DNA from: Streptomyces pseudovenezuelae
Lineage (GTDB): Bacteria > Actinomycetota > Actinomycetes > Streptomycetales > Streptomycetaceae
Length of the DNA stretch: 64,000 nucleotides
Assembly (NCBI RefSeq): GCF_001513955.1
Contig: NZ_KQ948150.1
Span: forward strand, 759,649-823,648
Direction of reading: 5' to 3'
Both the position numbers and the translations under genes were made by a program. This document shows positions 1 to 9,800 of this stretch, piece by piece (position 1 is the first letter of the stretch; every line of letters begins with the position of its first letter). The notes beneath the pieces are model-generated. The model saw only the letters and a program-made list of their open reading frames with translations. It ran no database searches and was not told the origin of the DNA.

Positions 1-1
1 A

Positions 2-2950
2 CAGAAGAGCGGGGACGATCCGCCGTCCGGCGGCTACGTCGAGGGCGGCACCTTCAGCAGCCAGTACGACAACCACCTTGGCATGGGCAAACCCACCTGG
101 GACACCCGGCCGCTGGCCCAGTACAGCTACGGCACCGGCCTCGCCCTGGAAGCGCTGCTCAACAAGCCCGAAGGAACGCACGGGTTCTCCTGGAACGAGG
201 TGTCCGTCGACGAGGCGGCCTCCGTCACCCTCAACAACTTCGACGTGGTGGCCGGGGCGTTCGACCGGGCCGCCAAGTTCTTCGTCGACCAGCAGAAGAA
301 GATCGAGGAGTGGCAGACCCGCGTCGGCCTGGAGAAGAACGACGCCTGGCGCGGCACCGCCGCCGGTGTCTTCTGGGACCTCGTCAAGAAGCTCAACAAG
401 CAGTACAGCGACTACGCCGACGACATGAGTCCCAACGGCAGCTACTTCTCCAAGCAGGGCAACGAGATCCGCGACGCGAAGAAGGCGTTGCGCGCGGCCG
501 CCTGGGACCTGCACACCTCCTGGGCCACCTGGGAGTACAAGGACGGCAACCCGCTGAGCTGGCTGCACTCCCTGCTGTCCCGGATCACGAAGTACGTGTG
601 GGACCACAACATCACCAAGATCACGTATGAGATCGTCCCCAGCTACTCCGAGGCTCCCTCGACGGTCAACTACGTGGCCGAGACCGGGTTCGACAACAAC
701 GCCAAGGACCCCGGCGACGCGAACACCCCGGCCCGCGAGTTCGGTGATCTCAAGGATCTCGCCACCTGGGCGAAGATCGGCAACCAGGCGATCCTCGACT
801 GGCAGAAGTCGGTCGTCGACCAGCTCGACAAGGCCGCCGTCGCCGCGCTGAAGGACGTCAAGGACGCCTGGAGCAAGTCCACCTTCGACCTCGGGGACAT
901 CAAGTCCCGCGGAGGCAGCTCCCTTGAGGAGGGCCTCAGCAAGGACGAGGCCGAGGTCAAGGAAGAGGAAGCGGAGAAGAAGGCGGCCGAGGCCGCCGCG
1001 CAGCAGGCCGCCTACATGCAGTGGATGAAGGACCAGGCGGCGAAGGCCGAGGCGGAAGCGGCCAAGGCCAAGGCGGAGCAGGAGGCGAAGGAGAAGGCGG
1101 CGGAGGAGAAGGCCGCCAAGGAGAAGGCCGAGCAGGAAGCCAAGGAGGCCGCCGCCAAGGCCGAGCAGGAGGCCAAGGAGAAGGAGGCCGAGGCCAAGGC
1201 GGAGCAGAAGGAGAAGGAGCAGGAGGCCAAGCAGGCCGAGGCGGAGAAGAAGGCCGAGGAGAAGGAGGCCGCCGCCAAGGCCGAGCAGGAACAGAAGGAG
1301 AAGGAGGCCGAAGCCAAGGCCGAGCAGAAGGAGAAGGAGCAGGAGGCCAAGCAGGCCGAGGCGGAGGCCAAGCAGGAACAGAAGGAGAAGGAGGCCGAAG
1401 CCAAGGCCGCCGAGGCGCAGGCGCGTCAGGAGCAGCTCCAGATCGCCCAGATGAACCAGGCCAAGGGCGAACAGGAACGCCAGCGCAAGGAGCAGGAGCA
1501 GAAGGAAGCCGAGGCGGAGGCGAAGGCCGAGCAGAAGGAGAACGAAGCCGAGGCCAAGCAGGCCGAACAGGAGGCGAAGCAGGAGGCCAAGGAGAAGGAG
1601 GCCGAGACCAAGGCCGAGCAGGAGCGGAAGGAGCAGGAGGCCAAGCAGGCCGAGGCGGAGAAGAAGGCCGAGGAGAAGGAGGCCGCCGCCAAGGCCGAGC
1701 AGGAGGCCAAGGAGAAGGAGGCCGAAGCCAAGGCCGAGCAGAAGCAGAACGAGCAAGAGGCCAAGCAGGCCCAGGCCGAGGCGAAGGCCGAACAGAAGCA
1801 GGCCGAGCAGGAAGCCAAGCAGGAACAGCTCCAGACCGAGCAGGAGAAGAAGCAGGCCCAGGCGGAGGCCGAGCAGCGACAGCTGGAACAGGAGGCGGCG
1901 AAGCGGGAGCAGGAGGCGCTCGGCCGCTACGACAACGCGCGCCAGGAAATCCTCAACAACGGCGACCTGTCACAGTTGTCGCCCACCCCGATCAGCGGTC
2001 CGGTCAACGACGCCACCCTGGATCTTCCCGGCGGCGGCGAAACACACATCGACTCCTCCGGGCGCGTGGTCACCGAGTACCCCGACGGCAGCTCCACGAC
2101 CATCGACCCGCTCACCCACAGCTCCACGGTCACAGGCCCCGACGGCACCACCATCTCCGGCCCGCTCAACACCGGTGATCTGCTGACGAACCCGGACGGC
2201 AGCGTCACCCACCTCGACTCCGGCGGTCACGTGGTCACGGAGTACCCGGACGGCACCGTCCAGACGGTCGACCCGGACACCGGTTCCACCACCATCACGC
2301 TCCCTGACGGCACGACCTCCTCCGGCTACCTCAACGGCGGTGACCTGCCGACGTACGGCTCCTCCGCCCCTCAGCCGTCGTACGACCACGCCTCCTACGA
2401 GGAGGAGTTGTACGACGACACCCCCTACCGCTCGCCCCTGGACTACAGTTCCGCCGCGAACCCCCAGGTGACGATGCCGAGCAACCGGCAGCTGCTGAAC
2501 ACCGCCGCCTTCCCCGGTCTCGCCACCGCCGGAGGGCCGGACAGCTCGGCCGGCGCCTCCGCCGCGTCGCCCGCGAGCAGCGGCAGCCCTATGGGTGGCA
2601 TGCCGATGGGCGGCATGGGCGGTATGGGTGGCGGCGGGGGAGGCGGAGCGGGCAACAACGACGGCGAGCGGGTCCGCAACGTCATCGACAGCGACATCGT
2701 CAGCAACCGTCGCGGGCGTCCGGGCACCGGCGGCACCCGCGGCAACGGCGGCTACGCCGAGGACGAGGTGCGGGTGGCGGCCGGCGGTCCCAGTACGGCG
2801 GGCTCGACCCCGTTCCTGCCCGGGTCGGCCGGAACACCGGGCCGACCGGAGACGCAGAGCACGGACCGGGCCCGTGACACATGGGAGCCCGAGGACGAGG
2901 ACGTCTGGGGCGCGGACGAAGGGGGCGCACCCGCGGTGATCGGCCGATGA
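2..2950 (+). CDS. WXG/AAWKG-type type VII secretion-associated protein with long coiled coil (5' partial)
   Basis: The frame is open to the left edge, so the true start lies outside the window; the first internal ATG is at 83. The N-terminal helical part contains an Ala-Trp-Arg-Gly motif (Trp at 347-349), a variant of the Trp-X-Gly turn of WXG100 and AAWKG proteins. Bases ~930-1925 encode about 330 residues of Ala/Glu/Lys/Gln heptad-like repeats, a very long coiled coil. Bases ~2020-2345 encode two ~55-residue repeats rich in PDG, TEYPDG and VDP turns, probably a beta module. The tail is Gly/Met/Pro rich and unstructured. No Cys was seen in the visible part. It overlaps the next gene by ATGA, so the first three genes look translationally coupled. 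Known: such proteins sit beside ESX-type secretion loci. Inferred: a secreted or secretion-linked structural partner of the giant effector downstream. Its exact role is unknown. Confidence 0.72.
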   Translation, partial: QKSGDDPPSGGYVEGGTFSSQYDNHLGMGKPTWDTRPLAQYSYGTGLALEALLNKPEGTHGFSWNEVSVDEAASVTLNNFDVVAGAFDRAAKFFVDQQKKIEEWQTRVGLEKNDAWRGTAAGVFWDLVKKLNKQYSDYADDMSPNGSYFSKQGNEIRDAKKALRAAAWDLHTSWATWEYKDGNPLSWLHSLLSRITKYVWDHNITKITYEIVPSYSEAPSTVNYVAETGFDNNAKDPGDANTPAREFGDLKDLATWAKIGNQAILDWQKSVVDQLDKAAVAALKDVKDAWSKSTFDLGDIKSRGGSSLEEGLSKDEAEVKEEEAEKKAAEAAAQQAAYMQWMKDQAAKAEAEAAKAKAEQEAKEKAAEEKAAKEKAEQEAKEAAAKAEQEAKEKEAEAKAEQKEKEQEAKQAEAEKKAEEKEAAAKAEQEQKEKEAEAKAEQKEKEQEAKQAEAEAKQEQKEKEAEAKAAEAQARQEQLQIAQMNQAKGEQERQRKEQEQKEAEAEAKAEQKENEAEAKQAEQEAKQEAKEKEAETKAEQERKEQEAKQAEAEKKAEEKEAAAKAEQEAKEKEAEAKAEQKQNEQEAKQAQAEAKAEQKQAEQEAKQEQLQTEQEKKQAQAEAEQRQLEQEAAKREQEALGRYDNARQEILNNGDLSQLSPTPISGPVNDATLDLPGGGETHIDSSGRVVTEYPDGSSTTIDPLTHSSTVTGPDGTTISGPLNTGDLLTNPDGSVTHLDSGGHVVTEYPDGTVQTVDPDTGSTTITLPDGTTSSGYLNGGDLPTYGSSAPQPSYDHASYEEELYDDTPYRSPLDYSSAANPQVTMPSNRQLLNTAAFPGLATAGGPDSSAGASAASPASSGSPMGGMPMGGMGGMGGGGGGGAGNNDGERVRNVIDSDIVSNRRGRPGTGGTRGNGGYAEDEVRVAAGGPSTAGSTPFLPGSAGTPGRPETQSTDRARDTWEPEDEDVWGADEGGAPAVIGR
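930..1925 (+). repeat. Degenerate in-frame Ala/Glu/Lys coiled-coil repeat tract
   Basis: About 1 kb of imperfect tandem repeats inside the first gene encode blocks such as AEAKAEQKEKEQEAKQAEAE. Several blocks are near-identical in DNA (for example around 1190-1260, 1310-1370 and 1630-1690), so the tract can expand or contract by recombination. Confidence 0.85.
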
Positions 2951-3429
2951 GCGAGTCCATGAAGCAGAAACTGGCGCAGGCCATGGCCGAGTTGGAGGCC
3001 GTGCAGGAGGCCGTCGCGCGTGCCGAGAACGAGTTGGACCAGGCTTCGGCGACCGCGCGTTCCCGCGACCGCACGGTGGAGGTCACCGTCGGCCCGCAGG
3101 GCGAGCTCACCGGCCTGAAGTTCCCCGACGGCAGGTTCCGTTCCCTGCCCGGCCCGCAGCTCGCCGCCTCCGTGCTGGAGGCCGTGCAGGAGGCACGCGC
3201 CAAGATGGCCCAGCGGGTGAGGGAGACCTTCGCCCCGCTCGCCGAGCAGCAGGGCGGCGGCCCGACGGGGATGCGCGGCATCGACATCGACTGGGACCGC
3301 CTCTTCGGCGCGGCGCTCGACGACGGTACGGCAGGCGGGCGGGGCCGGGCGGCCAGGGACCGTCTGCGCGACGAGATCCACGAGGACACGGACGACAACC
3401 GACACCAGGGACGAGGAGGGCAGCCATGA
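2947..3429 (+). CDS. YbaB/EbfC-like (EspL-type) protein
   Basis: The protein has 160 residues. The ATG at 2947 is chosen because it overlaps the preceding stop (ATGA), and the sequence from there begins with a Met-Ser-Glu-Ser amphipathic helix. The first ~100 residues follow the YbaB layout: an N-terminal coiled helix (KQKLAQAMAELEAVQEAVAR), a short sheet (TVEVTVGPQGELTGLKF), then a long helix. The C-terminal 60 residues are charged and probably disordered. YbaB-like proteins encoded next to WXG genes (EspL/Rv3880c type) are known as cytosolic partners or stabilisers of ESX substrates. Here it sits between two WXG-like genes and overlaps both by four bases, which fits a chaperone role. That role is inferred from context and fold pattern. 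Confidence 0.7.
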   Translation: MSESMKQKLAQAMAELEAVQEAVARAENELDQASATARSRDRTVEVTVGPQGELTGLKFPDGRFRSLPGPQLAASVLEAVQEARAKMAQRVRETFAPLAEQQGGGPTGMRGIDIDWDRLFGAALDDGTAGGRGRAARDRLRDEIHEDTDDNRHQGRGGQP

Positions 3430-3791
3430 GCTCGGACAGGTACGAGGCGAACCCCGCCGGTCTGCGGCAGGGCGTGGAGCTGATCGGGATCCTGCCGGAC
3501 CTGGCGAAGAAGGCGGGCGACGACTTCATCGCCCAACAGGCGGAGTACCAGGGCGCGTACGGCTACGACGACGAGTTCTACCAGCAGAACTTCCCCGGCT
3601 ACACGGAAGCCAACGAGACCCTGCTGTCCGTGTTCCGGGAGTACGGCACCGCCTTCTCGTACCTGGGTTCCGCCGTGCTCGGCAACCTGCGCAACATCGA
3701 GGGCACTCAGCAGGACGCGCTGGAGGGGATCAACCTGCAGAACAACAAGCTGGACGCCTTCGGGGACGGCTCCGGGTCCGGAAAGCACTGA
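3426..3791 (+). CDS. Small WXG100-like/EspC-like helical protein
   Basis: A 121-residue, almost entirely helical, Cys-free protein starting at an ATG that overlaps the preceding stop (ATGA). Size and helix-turn-helix pattern match WXG100 or EspC-type substrates. No perfect Trp-X-Gly is present; the turn region reads Tyr-Gly-Tyr-Asp-Asp-Glu-Phe-Tyr. The C-terminus is Gly/Ser rich. Family members dimerise or pair with a larger LXG/WXG protein and are exported with it. The likely partner is the giant protein 52 bases downstream. The assignment rests on size, composition and neighbourhood. Confidence 0.62.
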   Translation: MSSDRYEANPAGLRQGVELIGILPDLAKKAGDDFIAQQAEYQGAYGYDDEFYQQNFPGYTEANETLLSVFREYGTAFSYLGSAVLGNLRNIEGTQQDALEGINLQNNKLDAFGDGSGSGKH

Positions 3792-3843
3792 GCGGCGGAC
3801 ACGAGTGAGCGCGGTGGCCTGGGCAGTGGGCGGGAGAGGCTGA

Positions 3844-6800
3844 GTGGAGGAGATCAACTTCCCGCCCGACGTGCGGAAGATGCTGTTCGTCCTCATCGGT
3901 GAGATGCCGTTGCAGGCCAGGGAGAATCTGCTCTACGCGAGCCGGGAGCTCTACAGCTTCTACGGCAAGAACCTGACCAAGCTCAGGGACACCGCCCGCG
4001 ACACCATCCAGAAGTCCCGCGACTCCCTGCCGCCGGCCGTCGCGGAGCAGTACGTGCAGGGCCTCACCATGCTGATCGGTGAGGGGCGGGGCAACGATCC
4101 CGTGCAGCGGGTCCTCGACCAGATCACCGATCTCGAGAACCGGCAGATCGACCTCTCCCAGAACGTCCAGGGCGCCAAGTGGGAGATCATCGCCGAGATC
4201 ATCATGCTGATCGCCGAACTGGCGATCCTGACGGCCCTGATGGCGTTCACGGGCGGCGCGTCCGTGTCGCAGATCTTCCTGGCCCGGGCCCGGAGCCGGT
4301 TCGCGGTCCTGATGATCATCGACCGGCTGCTGACGATGACCCACATCATGCCGACGCTCACCGAGGCGGTCACCGAGGCCCTCCAGACCCTCGCGGTCCG
4401 ACTGGCCCAGATCGCACTCAACAGCGGCCGGCGCAAGCCCGACGGCATCGACTGGGGAGACGTCGGCAAGGCCGCCGCGTTCGGCGCGGTCGTCGGGCTC
4501 TTCGGCAGCGTCTTCGAATGGGTCGCGAAGCCCTTCAAGTCGATCTTCAAGGACTTCAACGCCGACGTCCTCGACAAGTTCAAGTTCAACCCGAACAACC
4601 TGAACTACAAGCTGTTGAAGAACGGCCCGCCGGAGATCGTCGGTGCCTTCGTCGTCGCCGGCGCTGCCGAGGGGCTCGGTGAGTACGTCGTCACCGGAGC
4701 GTTCGAGGGCAACTGGGACTTCAAGTGGGAGACGTTCGTCGGCAGCGGCTCCAGTGCGGTCTTCGAACTCGGCGCCTCCGCAGCGCTCGGCGGCGCGGGG
4801 CTGTGGGCGTACAACAAGTACTTTGACAACAAGCACATGTTCACCGAGATCAACGACCTCTCCGGGTCGTCCGGTGGGGGAGCGGGGGGCTCTTCCGGGG
4901 GCGGGCGGGGGAACTCCGGGGGCGGATACGGCGGTTCGGCTCCCGCGAGCCCGGTGACCGGCGCGCCTTCGATACTTCCGGGGCCGGGGCCGGGGCCGGG
5001 GCCGTCGCCGTCAACCTCCTACACGCCGCCTCCCACGACGTCGAACCGGGTGATCACGCCGACGCCTTCGACCGCGTCGGCGGCCCCTGACGTGCCGACA
5101 GCCACCAGTGCTTCTCCGCGGCCGTACAACCCACCGTCAGGCTCTCTCACCGACACGGTCACGGACATCGAGTCCGTGCTCAATCCGGCCTCGCCGTTGC
5201 CCACGACCTCCTCCACCACCGGTGACTTCACCGACGCCTCAGGTCCCACGCTGCCGAAGCCCTCCCTCGCGCCGACGGGTTCGGTGGAAACGGACAGCGC
5301 GACCACGCCCACCGACTTCGGCGACCCGGAGTTCTCGGGTTCGGACACCTCGTCGTACGACCCGGACGTCATCACCCCTGCCGACCCGGTGTCGACGGCC
5401 ACGGGCCCGTCCCACACACCGAGCGTCGGCACGGGCGGCGGCACGCGCCAGCCCACCCCGGAGATCGTCACCGCGGCGCGTGACGAACACGCCGACGCGA
5501 TGCGTGCCGTCACCGAGGCCAACGCCAAGGCCGAGACCATCAGGCAGCGCGTCGAGACGGGTGTGGGCTCCAGCCGCGACGCCGACGCGCTCAAGCGGGC
5601 CACCGCGGACGTACAGAAGGCCGAGTCCCACCTGGCGCAAACGGAGGAGCACCTGCGGGAGTTGGGGATCGACCCCCATGCGCCGGAATCGCAAGGCCCG
5701 GACGACCCGCACGTGCCGGTCGTCCGGCGCGACGAGGCGCAGCGGCAGTGGATCGCCGACCGGATCACGGCGGCCGACCTGCCCGCCGAGCTCACCACCG
5801 GCTCGACCGACCCCACCGGCCTGTCCGACCTCGACCGGGTCAAGTCACAGATGGTCCAGCCCGGTTCCTGGTCCCCGGAACTCGACACGACGGCCGCCAA
5901 CGCCACCCGTCGCATCTGGCAGGACGCCTACGCGGACTTCGTCGACGCCGTGCCGGACGACGTCAGGGACAACGCGGGGCAGGCCTGGAGCACGGCCACC
6001 TCGCTCGTACTGCCCCTGGAACTGCATCCGGTGCTCGCCGACTCACGGCATGCCCTGGAGTCGTACCGGAGCGCGGTACGGCAGGTGGCCGACGTGCTGG
6101 TGACGGGCGGCGGCCGGGAAGCGGCGACCACTCTGGCCGACCGTCTGCGGCACGGGCTCGACCTGCCCGCCCGGTTGCGCGGCGGCGCGAGCGGCAGCAC
6201 GCCCGGCGCGCCGGCGGCCGTGCCCACGGCGGGGAACTCGGCCTCCCGTCCGGGCCACCAGCCCTCCGATCCCGGCGGCCATCCCTCGGACTCCGACGAG
6301 GCATCCTCCGAGTCGTCCGACTCCTCCGATTCCGAGGCGGATTCGGAGGCAGAGAACGACTCGGAGAACGACTCCGACGACGAGCCGACCACCGTGACGC
6401 CGCCACGGCGGCCGCCCACGTCCTCCGGATCGGCGCACCAGCCCGACGACTCCGAGTCCGAGTCGGAGGACGATTCGGAGGAGGAGTCCGAGTCCGAGGC
6501 GGATGAGCCCGGCGAATCGGATTCCGAGGACGAGTCCTCCGACGACGACGCGGAGGACGACTCCGACGACGATTCCGACGCGGGCCTCGCCGCGATGCCG
6601 GTGCGCGGAGGCCCGGCGAACCCGCCCGGTCGCGCCACCGCCGTGCCCACGGCATCCGCGCATCGCTCCGCACCCTCCGTGCCGGAGCCGCCGGATTTCC
6701 GGCCGGCCCCGGTCAGCGCCGAGGACCTGGAGCGGCTGCGGTATCAGAGCGAGGCGGAGCAGTTCGAGAGCAGACTCGCCGACTTCCTCTCCGAGCATCC

Positions 6801-9800
6801 GGACGTCACGGCCGAGGTCAAGCGGTTCGTCGCCCTGCTGTGGGAGAAGACACCGCAGGTGATGCGGCCCATGCTGGGATCCCTCGACAGCTCCGTTCCC
6901 GGTTCGGTGGGCCGGTCCCTCGGCGCGCTGGAAGAGGTCGTGCAGAACGGCAACTTCCGAGAGCAGACCGTGCTGTTGTGGAACGCGCTGCGTTACCACG
7001 TCTTCGACTCGCTGCACGGTACGCGGAAGAACTATCCGCCCGTCATCGCCGCCGACCGCCGCTGGCGGGGCACCCCCTCGGACGGCCTGCCCGAGCGCGA
7101 CCCGGAGACCGCACGTCCGCCCCTGAGCAGGGCCGAACGGGACTTCTCCGCGAACGGCACGGACTGGATCACCGGAGCGGAGCGCTCCGGCATCGCCCAC
7201 CGGCCGCCCGCCGCGGAGCCCACGGACGAACGCCCGCTGACCGTGGAGGACTCCCCGCACTACGCCGCCCAGAGCACCGGCGCCCTGCTCATGACCGGCC
7301 TGTCCGGCACCGCGTACTTCTGGCTCAACGCCGTCGAGGCGGCCAACAAGCAGTGGGACGCGGGCCTCGACCTCGGGCTGATGCGGCTGGCTCTCGTCGG
7401 TACCCTGCTGGCCAACCGCCACCACTCGCTGCACGAAGTCCTCACGGCCACCGAACTGTGGGCCTCGGAGGAAGCCCATCCGGAGCGCCACGGCCTGGAC
7501 TTCGCCTACGACGACTCCTGGGACCGCTACAACAACCTGCAGCCGCTCAGTGAGCGGGAGTTGCGCGACAACGTCGCCGTCGGCGGCCGGTTCCCCAGCG
7601 AGCGCGTCCGCGAGTTCTACCAGGGCGGCACGTCCGGCGGGCCGTCCCGCTCGGCGGCACCGCGTCTGTCGGACCTGCTGCTCCAGGGCTCCTGGTGGCG
7701 GCTGTTCATCGACCCGAACGTCCACGACGAGGTGTTCGCACCCAAGCCCGAGGACATCGGCGGCCACCTGGACCGCACCAAGTACCCGGGCTACCGCAAG
7801 GGCATGAACGAGCTGTACGCCGAGGTTCTCGACGGTGGCCGCGGCGATCGGGACTGGTCACGCATCGACGTCGACGCGTACGAGGAGATGCACGACCTCG
7901 CGACCCGTCATCTCACGGACGGCGGCCAGAACCGGTCGACCACGTGGTCGGGCTCCTCGATGGTCACTCATCGCGGCACGGGCGTCGAAAGCCTGGCAGC
8001 CGATGTCGGTGAGGAGACCGTCCTGGGGCGGCCCCTGCTGGTCGACTTCAACGCCCAGCGGCCCGGCGGGCCGAAGCCGATGATGGTCTTCTGGCTGGGC
8101 GGCAGGGTGTCCAGCAACTACACCGTCGACGAGGCCCGCGCCGCCGTTCAGGAACTGCTGGACCGGTACTACGACGAGGTGGCCGTCGCGCTCGGCCCCG
8201 ACGACAAGCTGCGCGCCATCGCGCGGGTGACACGCGCCCTCCAGATCCTGCAGCCCTTCACGGACGCCAACAGCCGCGTCAACGTCCACACGTTGATGCA
8301 GAAGTTCCTGCTGGAGCAGGGCTTCAGGCCCGCCGTGCTGATGAACTCCCATTCGCTGTTCCTCGGCGGCTTCTCGGTGCCGGAGATCGTCGCCCATCTG
8401 AAGGACGGCATGGCTTTGTTCGACCAGCATCTGCGCTGGGCGCGCTGGGACGGTTTCAACCAGTTCGGCGGCCCGCGCGACACCCGACTGGTCGACACCC
8501 TGGCCCAGGGCATGGGCCTGACCGGCGACGCCCCGGCGGAACTGCGCCGCCGCGTGGTCGACACGGTACGGACGGCCAGGGCGATGTTCGGGGACGAGAT
8601 CCCGGGCGACGACCAGGCCGGGCAGACCCGATGGCTGGGAGCGTTCCAACGCCTGCGCGACACGGCGGGCACGCTCTTCCCCGAGCTGTCCGGGCCCGAC
8701 GCGGTCTCCGAGTACGTCGCTCGGGTCTACGAACTCGGCCCCGAGGACGACTTGTTCGACGAACACGTTCTCGCGACCGTCGAGTCCGTGGCGAGTCTGC
8801 CCGCCGACGGCACTCCGCTGGACATGAGTGCCGTGCGCGAGTACCTTCCCGACCTGCCCGACGACCAGGCGCAGTCGGAGAACGCCGAGGCCACGGCTGA
8901 ACCCGGCCCCGACGCGGGCATTGACGACGAGTCCGAGGAGGAATCCGAGGAGGACTCGGACGACGAGTCCGATCCCGGCGACGACTCGGACTCCGACGAC
9001 GACTCCGATTCCGACGACGCCCCGCCACCCCTGCCGCAGACGGTGTTCCACCCCAGCGCGCCCGCCCCCGCCCCCGGTCCCGCGCCGGAGACGCGCGGTG
9101 CCCCGGCCGCCGAGGCGCCGCTGCTCCTGCCCTCGATGGCCTTCGACCCGAAATCCGGACCGGGCGGCCGGCAGCGCGGCGGACTGCGAGGCGGATCCCG
9201 GGACAACGGAGTCGATCCGCTGGCGTCACGCTGGGCGGTAGGACGGTCCGTGACCCTGATGGCGCCCCGGCACGCCGCGGAAGGGGAGACGGTCCCGACG
9301 CGCGTACCCGTCGCGAGCGTGCCGGTCCCCGAGGGCAAGGGCAAGAACACCCCGCAGGAGAGCTGGTTCCCCGTCACCCTGCGGGAACCCTCGGACCCCT
9401 TGGACCCCTCGGACTCCGAGTCTGTCCGGTCCGGCTCGTCCGACGCCGTGAGGCCCGGGTACGAGGTCAGTGACATGGGCCGGGTGCGGCTGCCCGACCA
9501 TCAGGAACTGGACGCGGAGGGCTGGGTCGGATTCGGCGACGACTTCGTCCACCTGCCCTCGGGCGCGTACCTGCGCGGGGACAGCGGCTGGATCGGACGC
9601 GTCGACAACATCGAGGCCCTGCGCCAGGTGCTGGACGAACTCGACCCCGACACGACCCCGTACACCCTGGTGGCGAACCGCTCCTCCGGTGTGTACCTGA
9701 CCCCGGCGGACACAGGCACACAGGCTGTCCGACTGCCCCTGGACCACAAGGACGACAAGACCCCGGAGCCGCCGGACCCGTCGGAGCAGAAGACACAGGG

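Noticed and set aside
3792..3843. Possible terminator between the WXG100-like gene and the giant gene
   Set aside because: No stable inverted repeat; the 52-base gap looks like an operon spacer with a ribosome binding site.
6283..6580. Acidic Ser/Asp/Glu tracts considered as a calcium-binding or SdrD-like adhesin
   Set aside because: The tracts lack the regular SD dipeptide repeat and calcium-loop consensus; they read as acidic linkers.
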